Below are positions 44,677 to 52,131 of a stretch of DNA of 64,000 nucleotides, in pieces. The translations under genes and the position numbers were made by a program. Source of the stretch: CALDSL01 sp039810245 (GTDB lineage Bacteria; Chloroflexota; Anaerolineae; Anaerolineales; Anaerolineaceae); contig JBDHWQ010000009.1 in assembly GCA_039810245.1 (NCBI GenBank), forward strand, positions 66,335-130,334, written 5' to 3'. Numbering within the stretch: position 1 is the stretch's first letter; each line of letters begins with the position of its first letter. The notes under the pieces were generated by a model. The model saw nothing but the letters and a program-made list of their open reading frames with translations. It was not told where the DNA came from and did not search any database.

Positions 44677-44708
44677 TTCACAGGTTCTTCACAACTTGTG
44701 GATATGAT
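44677..44708 (+). promoter_or_regulatory. PhoP-like direct repeat and -10 box before the Met/Gly-rich gene
   Basis: TCACAGG (44678-44684), 4 bases, TCACAAC (44689-44695): a direct repeat with an 11-base period. TATGAT at 44703-44708 follows, with no good -35, as expected for an activator-dependent promoter where the repeat covers the -35 region. Mycobacterial PhoP, an OmpR-family regulator, binds TCACAGC-N4-TCACAGC. Confidence 0.6.
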
Positions 44709-44758
44709 CTGGTGTGTAAACAACCAACTAACACAGATTCTGATTGAGGAGTGATCCA

Positions 44759-45295
44759 ATGACAAAGAAAATTCTTATGGTAGCGATTGCGATGATCGCG
44801 GTGCTGGGACTGATCGGTTTTGCTGTCTTCGAAGTGGTGCAGGCGCAGGCTCCCGAGCCCAATGGCACTCCGCAGCCGGGATATGGGCCGTTTGGCCGCG
44901 GCGAGCGTGGTTTTGGGATGCGCGGCATGCGCGGCGGCATGGGTGGGGGAATGGGCGCTGGCATGGGCATGAACGGAGAAGGCTGGATGCACGAAGAGAT
45001 GATCGCTGCCTTCGCTGAAAAATTTGACATGACCCCCGCCGACCTGGAAGCCCGCCTGGAGAAAGGTGATAAGCTGTGGCAGGTAGCCGAAGAGAAGGGC
45101 ATGACCACGGAAGAATTCTTTACACTGCACCAGCAGGTGCGCAGCGACCTGATCGACCAGGCGGTGAAAGATGGCAAGATCACCCAGGAACAGGCCGATT
45201 GGATGAAGACGCGCATGGGCAACCGCGCGGATCGCATGGGAGAGTGTTACCCGCGCATGTTCGGCGGTGATGCTCAGGCCAACCCGGCTCCGTAA
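44759..45295 (+). CDS. Exported Met/Gly-rich protein with DUF2680-like C terminus
   Basis: 178 residues from ATG 44759 (GAGGAG eight bases upstream). Signal peptide to about residue 30, then a Gly/Met-rich segment (residues 53-81) with eight methionines plus WMHEEM, the type of soft-metal binding sequence seen in copper-handling proteins. The C-terminal half (MTPADLEARLEKGDKLWQVAEEKGMTTEEFFTLHQQVRS, then DLIDQAVKDGKITQEQADWMKTRM) resembles DUF2680/YckD proteins. A candidate OmpR-family binding site precedes it. Copper or silver binding is a hypothesis. Confidence 0.75.
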   Translation: MTKKILMVAIAMIAVLGLIGFAVFEVVQAQAPEPNGTPQPGYGPFGRGERGFGMRGMRGGMGGGMGAGMGMNGEGWMHEEMIAAFAEKFDMTPADLEARLEKGDKLWQVAEEKGMTTEEFFTLHQQVRSDLIDQAVKDGKITQEQADWMKTRMGNRADRMGECYPRMFGGDAQANPAP

Positions 45296-45311
45296 GGATA
45301 CTGGCATTCGC

Positions 45312-45359
45312 AAAAAAAACGCTTCCCGGATGCGCGAGCACCCGGGAAGCGTTTTTTTT
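45312..45359. terminator. Strong bidirectional terminator
   Basis: Perfect 18-base arms (45312-45329 with 45342-45359): A8 then CGCTTCCCGG, and its complement ending in T8, with a 12-base loop. It serves the exported-protein gene on + and the acylphosphatase on -, whose stop codon lies within the right arm. Confidence 0.93.
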
Positions 45360-45645
45360 ACCAGCCGGTGGGTTGAACTTCAAAACCGGCGAATTCGCCG
45401 CTTGCCAGGGCCCATTCGGTACGGATATCGGTCACCACGGCGCGGCGCGGGCCGGCTTTGAGGCGCTCGAGCAACGCCGCCAGGGCGCCGGCTTCGCCTT
45501 CGGCCAGCACTTCCACGCTACCATTGCCCAGGTTGCGCACCCAGCCGGTCAGGTCGAGCGCCTGGGCGGCTTCATAAACAAAAATGCGGTAGCCTACACC
45601 CTGCACGCGACCTTCTACCACGGCATGCAGCCGCTCCGCGCTCAT
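45358..45645 (-). CDS. acyP: Acylphosphatase
   Basis: 95 residues from the ATG at 45645, which overlaps the previous stop (ATGA). Signature GRVQGVGYRIFV with the substrate-binding arginine, and WVRNLGNGSVEVLAEG with the catalytic asparagine. It hydrolyses carboxyl-phosphate bonds in acyl phosphates in the cytoplasm. The reading frame is open for another 345 bases upstream but runs antisense-like through the protease gene and shows no family pattern. Last cistron of the rseP-type operon. Confidence 0.93.
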   Translation of the reverse strand: MSAERLHAVVEGRVQGVGYRIFVYEAAQALDLTGWVRNLGNGSVEVLAEGEAGALAALLERLKAGPRRAVVTDIRTEWALASGEFAGFEVQPTGW

Positions 45646-46850
45646 CCGCCGGCCCCCTGCGATTGCCCGCGGCGTATGGCCGGCAGCGCCAACAGCAGCG
45701 GCAGCAGCACCAGCAGCGCAAACAGCGCCAGGTATGGCAGCAGGTTGTTGAAGATCAGGCTGGCCATGTCCATTCCCAGGCTTTCCTGCTGCCAGCGATA
45801 CTCCAGCTCGTTGAGCGAGATGTTCCAGGCGCGCTGCGGACCTTCCTGGCAGCCGACGCCATCGGCGTAGGCCTGGATCAGCGCGCCCAGACCGGACGTT
45901 CCGTACTTCTGGTGCAGGAAACGCACAAAGGATGCCGACTCGGCGTAGGCCAGGAACGCGCCGGATGCCTCGCGCGGGAACTGGCCGCACAACTGCGCCA
46001 GCGGGATCAGGGTTTCGTTCTGGGCGGCATTCTCCAGCACCGAAGCATAATCGGGGTTGGGGTACAGCTCAGCCTGCGAGGCAATTCCTTCCAGCAACCA
46101 CGTAGGAATCTGCGCGTAGCCATCTCCGGCGCGGGCGTACTGCGCCAAGTGTGCCAGCTCATGCGGTACCTGACGCTCCAGTTCCAACAGCTCTTCCGGC
46201 CCGGGCGGCGCGGAGACGACAATGGTGCGCAGCGCGGGGCTGGCATGCCCAACCGCCCAGGTGGATGTACTCAACTGCAGCGCCTGCTGGAAATCCTGAA
46301 TATTGGAATAGACGAAGATGCGCACTGGTTGGCTGTCGTCGTTGGGCAGGTAGGTCTGCACCCGCTTGCTGCCCTGCTCGGCGGTGTTGAGGATTTCCTG
46401 GCCGAACGTGATATCGCGCCCGTACCAGTGAATTTCGAAGCGACCGGCGACCAGCTTCTCCCACTCGAAGCGGTTATCGTCGTAGGTGAACTCCAGCGGT
46501 TCGCTGAGCGTTTCCTGCCCGCCTGTGGTGACCACGCGATACCAGTACTTAACCGGGGTAAAGGCCGGCAGTGGTTTGGCCGCCAGATCGTAGGTGTAGA
46601 CGATGCCGCCGTCTTTGGCCGGGGAGAGTTTTTCTACTCGCGCCGGGTAGCCCAACGGCTGCAGGAACAGGTCTACCTCTTGCCAGGTCGCGTCACTCTG
46701 CACGCGCGCCTGGAAGGTGGCCTGCTGGCCGTAGATATAGAATACCGCGGCGTCCACAATTTCGGCGGCCGGGGGCATTTGAACGGCGGCCAGCGCGGTT
46801 TGCGGCAGGCACATGGCCAGCAGCAGGACGAGCATCAGCCAGGATCGCAT
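45642..46850 (-). CDS. Membrane-anchored MA-like metallopeptidase domain protein
   Basis: 402 residues. Signal peptide (residues 1-22, MLVLLLAMCLPQTALA), a beta-rich N-terminal part (FYIYGQQATFQARVQSDATW, TPVKYWYRVVTTGGQ, RFEIHWYGRDITFG), then a zinc protease-like motif HELAHLAQY followed by WLLEGIASQAELYPNP, the second metal-ligand segment of MA-clan peptidases. A C-terminal helix (LLPYLALFALLVLLPLLLALPAI) anchors it, so the catalytic domain should face outside. Stop and acyP start overlap. Substrate unknown. Confidence 0.75.
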   Translation of the reverse strand: MRSWLMLVLLLAMCLPQTALAAVQMPPAAEIVDAAVFYIYGQQATFQARVQSDATWQEVDLFLQPLGYPARVEKLSPAKDGGIVYTYDLAAKPLPAFTPVKYWYRVVTTGGQETLSEPLEFTYDDNRFEWEKLVAGRFEIHWYGRDITFGQEILNTAEQGSKRVQTYLPNDDSQPVRIFVYSNIQDFQQALQLSTSTWAVGHASPALRTIVVSAPPGPEELLELERQVPHELAHLAQYARAGDGYAQIPTWLLEGIASQAELYPNPDYASVLENAAQNETLIPLAQLCGQFPREASGAFLAYAESASFVRFLHQKYGTSGLGALIQAYADGVGCQEGPQRAWNISLNELEYRWQQESLGMDMASLIFNNLLPYLALFALLVLLPLLLALPAIRRGQSQGAGG

Positions 46851-46929
46851 GAGGGGGTGTCCTTACAGGAAATTTGGGAAAGTTGGCTTTCCCCGCAACA
46901 GATGCAAGCTGCGTGCCGCCCGGAGCAGG

Positions 46930-47973
46930 TCAGTCCTTCGACCCGTCCTCTTCTTCGTCCGCGCCGCCCGGCCCCAGGCGACCGTTGGAGCCAGGTTCAT
47001 CGTCTTCGTTTTCGTCGAAATCGAACATGTCGAGCACGCCGAAACCTTCGGTGAAATCCAGGTTTTCCAGCGCCTGCTCGAGAAAATTAGCGTCCTCGTC
47101 GTCATCGGCCGCTTCGGCCATGCGCTCCAGCGTTTCGCGCACATCCTCTCCGCCGATCTGCGACAGCGACCACACCGCGGCCGCGTAGAGATCGTCGTCC
47201 AGCGCCTGCGGCTCTTCCAGCAGCTCCAGCAGCGGCTCGCGCGCGGCAGCCAACTCCAGCGCGCCGGCGGCGCGGGCAGCTTCGGTCTGCACGGTGGTAT
47301 CTTCGTGGCGCAGCATATCCAGTACCGAGCGCTCCCAGCGCGGGTCAGCCGAGCGTCCCATGGCAAACAGCGCCGAGGCCAGCCACTCCAGGTCGCCGTT
47401 CTCGTAGCCGTTCTGGATCAATTCAATCACTTCCTCGCGGCCGGAATAGCCCAACGACTCGAGCGCACGGCGGCGCACAATGGCCTGGTCCGGCCCGCCC
47501 ATCACCCGCAGCAGTTCGTCTTCTACCTGATGGTGGATATTCTCGGGCACTTCTTCCAGCTCGCCCAGGTAGACGAACAACCCTATCGCCGAGGCGGCCG
47601 CGGCGCGCACCACCGGCTCGGGATCGTTGCGCAGCATGCCGGTGAAGGTTTCCACCAGTTTTACGTCCGGGTCGTCCCACAACATGCGGATTGCGGTCGT
47701 GCGCACCGCCGGGTCCGGGTCTAGCAGCGCGAAGCGGGCGATGTCATCCAGGATGACCAGGGTGTCGCCCTCCACCAGATCTTCCAGGTCTTCCAGCAGC
47801 GCCAGGCGGCGGGCCGGGTTCACCTGCAGCCAGGCGCGCTTCAACTGCTCCAGCTCGTCAGCGGCCATCTTGGAAAAGCGGTGCAGGTAAGTGGGCGGGA
47901 AGGGCGTGTTTTCGTCCAGCAGCGCGGCTACCACCAATTGAAATGGGATGTTCTTCTGTTTGTTGGCGGGCAT
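46930..47973 (-). CDS. HEAT-repeat protein with acidic tail
   Basis: 347 residues; GAGG six bases before the ATG, 8 bases after the RseP stop. The middle (about residues 70-290) consists of helical HEAT/PBS-lyase-type repeats: ALLDPDPAVRTTAIRML, LRNDPEPVVRAAAASAIG, ALESLGYSGREEVIEL, MLRHEDTTVQTEAARAAG. The last 60 residues are very acidic (FDFDENEDDEP, ADEEEDGSKD). Such proteins are scaffolds or lyase-like partners; no lyase active site is evident. Operon with rseP and the metallopeptidase suggests an envelope-stress or protein-quality role, which is inferred. Confidence 0.75.
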   Translation of the reverse strand: MPANKQKNIPFQLVVAALLDENTPFPPTYLHRFSKMAADELEQLKRAWLQVNPARRLALLEDLEDLVEGDTLVILDDIARFALLDPDPAVRTTAIRMLWDDPDVKLVETFTGMLRNDPEPVVRAAAASAIGLFVYLGELEEVPENIHHQVEDELLRVMGGPDQAIVRRRALESLGYSGREEVIELIQNGYENGDLEWLASALFAMGRSADPRWERSVLDMLRHEDTTVQTEAARAAGALELAAAREPLLELLEEPQALDDDLYAAAVWSLSQIGGEDVRETLERMAEAADDDEDANFLEQALENLDFTEGFGVLDMFDFDENEDDEPGSNGRLGPGGADEEEDGSKD

Positions 47974-47981
47974 ACGTTACC

Positions 47982-49067
47982 TCACGGGGTGGGCAGGACG
48001 ATCGGGTTGATAATATCCTGGCGGGTGATGAGGATCATCAGCAAGATCAACAGGGCGAAACCGACCAGGTGCACCAGGTTTTCATACTGGGGTGGGATAC
48101 GGCGACGGAACAGGATTTCGGGCAAGATAAACAGGATGCGCCCGCCATCCAGCGCAGGGATGGGCAGCAGGTTGGTGATGCCCAGCGCCACCGAGATGGT
48201 GGCCAGCAGCGCCAGCCGGTTGAGCACCAGCGCGATGGGGCTGCCGGGGGTCTGCGCGGCGTTCTCCAGGTCGAGCTCGCGGTTCTGCTCGTAGATATTG
48301 AACATGCCCACCGGGCCAACCGGGCGCGCTTCATCCGAACTGACCTGGCCGCGGATGAGCTGGCCGGGCAGCGAAATCAGCGCGTCCACCTGGGCCCAGG
48401 TCACCTGCAGGGCAGCCGGCAGGGTCTGGACCCAGGGCACGGGGACAGTGGGGTTGCCCAGCGAGATGCCCAACGCGCCCTGGCCCTCGGGCGGGTTGAC
48501 GCGCGGCGTGGCGCGCAGCTCGAGCGTTTGCCCGCCGCGCAGCACGGTGAGGGTCACTTCGTTGCCTACCTGCGATTTGATCGCCGCAGAAAGATCTTCG
48601 ACACTGTTGACCGGAACGCCATTGACCGCGGTGACCTGGTCGCCGGCTTTCAGGCCAGCCTGCGCGGCGGGGGTGTCTTCCACCACGCTCATAATCTGCA
48701 CTTTGCTGGTGTCCGGCGCGCCCAGAGCGGTAAACAGCAGGCTAAACAGCAGGATACCGGTGATGATATTGACTGTTGAGCCGCCCAGCAGCACCGCCAG
48801 GCGTTTCCAGGGGTTGGCCGCGGCCAGACCGCCGGGTACGTTGGGGTCGTTTTCGCCCTTAGGGCGCACAAAGCCGCCCAGCGGGATCCAGTTGAGGGTA
48901 AATTCAGTGCCGCCCCAGGTGAACAGGCGGGCAATGCGCGGTGGGAAGCCAATGCCGAACTCTTCCACGTCGATGCGCATCAGTTTTGCCACCAGCAGGT
49001 GGCCCATCTCGTGCAGGACGATCATCACGCCCAGTGCAATGACAAATTCGATAATCGTAAGGATCAT
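47982..49067 (-). CDS. rseP: Site-2 protease RseP
   Basis: 361 residues. Four transmembrane helices; zinc motif HEMGH in the first (VLHEMGHLLVA), PDZ-like domain in the middle (VVEDTPAAQAGLKAGDQVTAVNGVPV), and the C-terminal LDGG motif (IPALDGGRILF) that completes the metal site. It cleaves transmembrane segments, typically anti-sigma factors, after a first site-1 cut. Only one PDZ domain, as in short bacterial forms. Its promoter (TTGCAG-N17-TATAAT) is well formed; a stem GCGCGT/ACGCGC lies in the leader. Confidence 0.93.
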   Translation of the reverse strand: MILTIIEFVIALGVMIVLHEMGHLLVAKLMRIDVEEFGIGFPPRIARLFTWGGTEFTLNWIPLGGFVRPKGENDPNVPGGLAAANPWKRLAVLLGGSTVNIITGILLFSLLFTALGAPDTSKVQIMSVVEDTPAAQAGLKAGDQVTAVNGVPVNSVEDLSAAIKSQVGNEVTLTVLRGGQTLELRATPRVNPPEGQGALGISLGNPTVPVPWVQTLPAALQVTWAQVDALISLPGQLIRGQVSSDEARPVGPVGMFNIYEQNRELDLENAAQTPGSPIALVLNRLALLATISVALGITNLLPIPALDGGRILFILPEILFRRRIPPQYENLVHLVGFALLILLMILITRQDIINPIVLPTP

Positions 49068-49124
49068 GCTCTCCGAAACCTCTCCAAACCCGCGCGTTTT
49101 CTGTCGCGGGACGCGCTTTTGTGT

Positions 49125-49153
49125 ATTATATCTGGTTTCGAGGGCGGCTGCAA
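49125..49153 (-). promoter_or_regulatory. Promoter of the rseP operon
   Basis: TTGCAG (49153-49148) and perfect TATAAT (49130-49125) with a 17-base spacer, 58 bases upstream of the rseP ATG. Confidence 0.7.
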
Positions 49154-49169
49154 AAAAGGGTCACATGTT

Positions 49170-50141
49170 CTAGCCCACCAGCCGCGCCGGGCCGCCGGGG
49201 GTGGCCGCCAGCACGCCCTGCACGCCGGGGATGGCACGCAGTGCCGCTTCCAGCCAATCGCGCTCGACGGCCGGCGCCAGCACGTGGACGTTGGGGCCGG
49301 CATCCAGTGTGTAACACACCGGGCGGCCGGTGGCGCGCCATTCGCGCACCGCGCGCATCACGTCCAGCGAGGCAGGCTCCCAGTAAAACAGCGCCGGGTG
49401 GGAGGTCATCATCACCGCGTGCATCATGTTGCTGTCCTGCTCGACCACCTCGGCCAGCGTGCCAAAATCGCGCTCCAGGATAGCGCGGCGGCAGATCTCC
49501 AACCGGCGCGGAGCATCGGCCACGCGCGCGGCTTGCAGCGGGCTGCTGCCTGCCAGGGCGTGCCCCTGGGTGGAACCCACGCGCTTCTCCCCGGCCTGGA
49601 CGATGGCAACGCAATCCACCAGCTCCCAATAGCCGGGCGGGGCCACCGAATAAGCGACGGAATCGGCATCGCCGCTGCCCATCTGCCACTCGACGAAGCC
49701 GCCCGGCACCGAGCGTGCCGCCGAGCCGGAGCCCAATCGCGCCAGCCGGGAGAGCTGCGCCTCGCTCAGGCTCAGCCCGGCGGCCGCGGACGCGGCCAGG
49801 CTTAACGCGGCAAATGCCGCCGCCGAAGAGGCAATGCCCGCGCCGGTGGGGAAGTTGTTCTCGCTCTCCACAAACGCAAAGTGGCTGCTGCCGGCCAGCG
49901 CGCGCATTACGTCGAAAAAGCGGCGCACGCGCTGCAGTCCCGGGCCGGCCTGCTGCGCGCCATTGAGCACGAAGCGGTCGGCAGGCAGTGCGGGGTCGAA
50001 GGTCACCTGGGTGCGGGCGTGCAGCCCGTCGAGGTTCATCGAGATCGAACCGTTTACAGGCAGGCGCAGAGCGTCGTCGCGGTTGCCCCAGTATTTTATG
50101 AATGCGATGTTCGGGTGGGCGAGGGCGGTTGCGGTGGTCAT
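49170..50141 (-). CDS. mvaD: Diphosphomevalonate decarboxylase-family enzyme (GHMP)
   Basis: 323 residues from the ATG at 50141. MVD pattern: ALAHPNIAFIKYWGNRD and LPVNGSISMNLDG at the N terminus, NFPTGAGIASSAAAFAALSLAA (ATP loop), ARLGSGSAARSVPGGFVEW (substrate-binding Arg), and CYTLDAGPNVHVLA (catalytic Asp). The lysine of KYWGKRD is Asn here. It decarboxylates mevalonate diphosphate or, in some Chloroflexota and archaea, mevalonate phosphate, giving IPP or isopentenyl phosphate. No other mevalonate gene is in the window, so which substrate is used cannot be decided. Divergent from the AviRa-like gene. Confidence 0.85.
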   Translation of the reverse strand: MTTATALAHPNIAFIKYWGNRDDALRLPVNGSISMNLDGLHARTQVTFDPALPADRFVLNGAQQAGPGLQRVRRFFDVMRALAGSSHFAFVESENNFPTGAGIASSAAAFAALSLAASAAAGLSLSEAQLSRLARLGSGSAARSVPGGFVEWQMGSGDADSVAYSVAPPGYWELVDCVAIVQAGEKRVGSTQGHALAGSSPLQAARVADAPRRLEICRRAILERDFGTLAEVVEQDSNMMHAVMMTSHPALFYWEPASLDVMRAVREWRATGRPVCYTLDAGPNVHVLAPAVERDWLEAALRAIPGVQGVLAATPGGPARLVG

Positions 50142-50167
50142 AGCGATGATGATATCATAATTCACGC
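50142..50167. promoter_or_regulatory. Overlapping divergent leaderless-type promoters
   Basis: The 26-base gap between two divergent ATG codons has no ribosome site for either. On the plus strand CATAAT (50156-50161) ends 6 bases before the ATG at 50168. On the minus strand TATCAT ends 7 bases before the ATG at 50141. -35 regions are poor. Confidence 0.5.
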
Positions 50168-50902
50168 ATGGCCTATCGATACGTGACCCAGCACGAAGAC
50201 TATTCCGACTTTGCCGGCGGGCGAGTGTTGTACAGCCTGCCGGGGATGCCGGCCTTCCCGGTGCGGCTGGCGCGCGAGATGTTCCTGCGCGCGCGGGCTG
50301 CGTTGGGCAACCCGGAGCGTGTGACAATCTACGATCCCACCTGCGGCGGGGCGTACCACCTGGCGGCGTTGGGGCTGCTGCACGGCGCGCAGATCGAGGC
50401 GATAACCGCCTCGGACGTGGACGAGGGCGCGGTGGCGCTGGCGCGGCGTAACCTGGACCTGCTGGCGCCCGGCGGGTTGGCGCAGCGCGAAGGGGAAATC
50501 CGGGCGCTGCTCGAGGCGTATGGCAAAGAGTCGCACCGCGCGGCGCTGCGCAGCGTGGATGTCTTCCGCCGGCTGCTGGCTGAGAGTGGGCCAATCCTCA
50601 CCCACACTTTCCCCGCCGACGCGCTGGACGTGGAGCAGATGCGGCGCGGGCTGGACGGCGCGCGGGTGGACGTTGTGCTGGCGGATGTGCCTTACGGGCA
50701 GCACTCCACCTGGCAGGTGGCGGCGGAAGATGACCAGCCACCGCTGTGGCGGCTGCTGGACGCGCTGCACGGCGCGCTGGCCCCCGGCGCGCTGGCGGTC
50801 CTCGCCGCCGACAAGGCGCAAAAGGCCACGCACGAGGGTTATACGCGGGTGCAGCAGTTCCAGGTGGGCAAGCGCCGGGTGACGCTGCTGCGGGTGCGCT
50901 AA
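50168..50902 (+). CDS. aviRa: AviRa-like 23S rRNA (guanine-N) methyltransferase
   Basis: 244 residues. Pattern match, from memory of the family, to AviRa of Streptomyces viridochromogenes: YRYVTQHEDYSDFAGGRVLYSLPGMPAFPVRLAREMF at the N terminus, SAM motif YDPTCGGAYHLAALGLLHG, ASDVDEGAVALARRNLDLL, and target motif VVLADVPYGQHSTW. AviRa methylates 23S rRNA G2535 (E. coli numbering) and gives avilamycin resistance. No antibiotic biosynthesis genes are nearby, so this is probably a housekeeping or acquired resistance methyltransferase. The homologous site in this organism is unknown. Confidence 0.75.
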   Translation: MAYRYVTQHEDYSDFAGGRVLYSLPGMPAFPVRLAREMFLRARAALGNPERVTIYDPTCGGAYHLAALGLLHGAQIEAITASDVDEGAVALARRNLDLLAPGGLAQREGEIRALLEAYGKESHRAALRSVDVFRRLLAESGPILTHTFPADALDVEQMRRGLDGARVDVVLADVPYGQHSTWQVAAEDDQPPLWRLLDALHGALAPGALAVLAADKAQKATHEGYTRVQQFQVGKRRVTLLRVR

Positions 50903-50918
50903 TCCGCGCCGCCGCACG

Positions 50919-52022
50919 CTACCCTTGCTGAACCACCCCGGTCTCCACGCTCTCATAGCCAACGTGTTCATCCACAAAGGCTTTACCTTCCGCGCTGGCC
51001 AGCCAATCGATCAGCCGGCGCAGGGCGGAGAGCTGGGCTGTCTCGGTTTTCATCACCAGGTCGTAGCGCTCGCGGGCGAGGAAGACGAAGTCCAGCCCCA
51101 GGGCGCGGCCGGCAGCTTCCAGCCCCAGCCCGGCGCCGGCGTCGCCGACGGCCACGCTGCGTGCAACGTCGGTGTGCGTGAGGCGCGTGTCGTCATAGCC
51201 GGGGATGTCCGCTGTGCGGATGCCTTCGCGCGCCAGCATCGCGTCCAGCCAGACGCGCGTGCCCGATCCGGGCTGGCGGTTGACAAAGCGCAGGCCCGGG
51301 TTTGCCAGGTCGCGCAGCGCGTGGATGCCGCGCGGGTTGCCGGGCGGCACGATCAGCCCCTGGCGGCGGTAGGCCAGGGTGACCACGGTCACCGCTTCGT
51401 TGGGCAGCACGCGGCGCACGAACGGCAGGTTGTAGCTGTCGCTCTCGGCGTCCCACAGGTGCGCGCCGGCCAGGTCGGCTTTACCTTCGGCCAGAGCGAT
51501 CAGACCGCCCAGGCTGCCGCAGTATGAAAGCTCCAGCCGCGTGTCCACCTGCGCGCCGCCGAAGAAGCGGTGCGCCAGCTCGCTCACCAGCGGGTCGTGG
51601 CTGCCCACAAATCGCAGCGTGCCTGTGGACGGTGCTGGCTGCGCGGCGTTGATGCTGCGCCAGCGGTCCATGGCCAGATCCATAGCCTGCTGGATCTCGC
51701 CCGGGGCGTAGCCGGCGGTGAGGGCTTCGAGCAACACCGATTCCATACGGTTGACCAGGTTGGCGCGGCGCAGGGTTTCCTGCCCCTGGGCGCGCAGCGG
51801 CGAGACGCCGCCCGCCACCTGCGTGCCACGCCCGGCGCGGCTGACCAGCAGCCCTTCGCGCGCCAGCTCGCTGTAGGCGCGCTGGATGGTGCCCGGGGTG
51901 CAGCGCCAATGCTCGCACAGGCTGCGCACCGAGGGCAACCGGTCGCCGGGTTTGTAGCGTCCGTTGAGGATATCTTTGCGGATGGCGTCCGCAATCTGGT
52001 GGTAGAGGATGGTTTCTTCCAC
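50919..52022 (-). CDS. GntR-type regulator with molybdate/tungstate-like substrate-binding domain
   Basis: 367 residues from GTG 52022, with AAAGG six bases upstream. Residues about 5-72 are a GntR winged helix (YHQIADAIRKDILNGRYKPGDRLPSVRSL, TPGTIQRAYSELAREGLL). Residues about 135-360 are a periplasmic-binding-protein-like domain: LRFVGSHDPLVSELA, GSLGGLIALAEGKADLAGAHLWDAE, RFVNRQPGSGTRVWLD, resembling the PBP_like domain of molybdate regulators. So a substrate-binding fold serves as the ligand sensor. It lies downstream of and on the same strand as the transporter genes, and its predicted operator recurs at the transporter promoter. Confidence 0.88.
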   Translation of the reverse strand: MEETILYHQIADAIRKDILNGRYKPGDRLPSVRSLCEHWRCTPGTIQRAYSELAREGLLVSRAGRGTQVAGGVSPLRAQGQETLRRANLVNRMESVLLEALTAGYAPGEIQQAMDLAMDRWRSINAAQPAPSTGTLRFVGSHDPLVSELAHRFFGGAQVDTRLELSYCGSLGGLIALAEGKADLAGAHLWDAESDSYNLPFVRRVLPNEAVTVVTLAYRRQGLIVPPGNPRGIHALRDLANPGLRFVNRQPGSGTRVWLDAMLAREGIRTADIPGYDDTRLTHTDVARSVAVGDAGAGLGLEAAGRALGLDFVFLARERYDLVMKTETAQLSALRRLIDWLASAEGKAFVDEHVGYESVETGVVQQG

Positions 52023-52034
52023 GCGCAGCCTTTC

Positions 52035-52058
52035 GAATGTAGCGATACATTCAGTATA
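52035..52058 (-). promoter_or_regulatory. Regulator promoter and TGTA-N4-TACA operator
   Basis: On the plus strand GAATGTA-GCGA-TACATTC (52035-52052) is a perfect 7-base inverted repeat. Minus-strand TATACT (52058-52053) adjoins it, so bound protein would block initiation of the regulator gene. The -35 is weak. Confidence 0.65.
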
Positions 52059-52084
52059 GCAGGTTCTGGCTGCTTGAAAGCGAT

Positions 52085-52110
52085 GCTGCCCTCAGGAAGC
52101 TGAGGGCAGC
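52085..52110 (-). terminator. Hairpin after the tungstate/molybdate-binding protein gene
   Basis: GCTGCCCTCAG (52085-52095) pairs perfectly with CTGAGGGCAGC (52100-52110), 4-base loop, 22 bases beyond the tupA-like stop. No T tract. Confidence 0.6.
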
Positions 52111-52131
52111 ACGAGAGTCGATTCGGGTGAT

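Noticed and set aside
45646..45990. N-terminal extension of the acylphosphatase frame
   Set aside because: Composition is Arg/Ala-rich and runs through the protease gene; the ATG at 45645 matches the known family length and couples to the stop.
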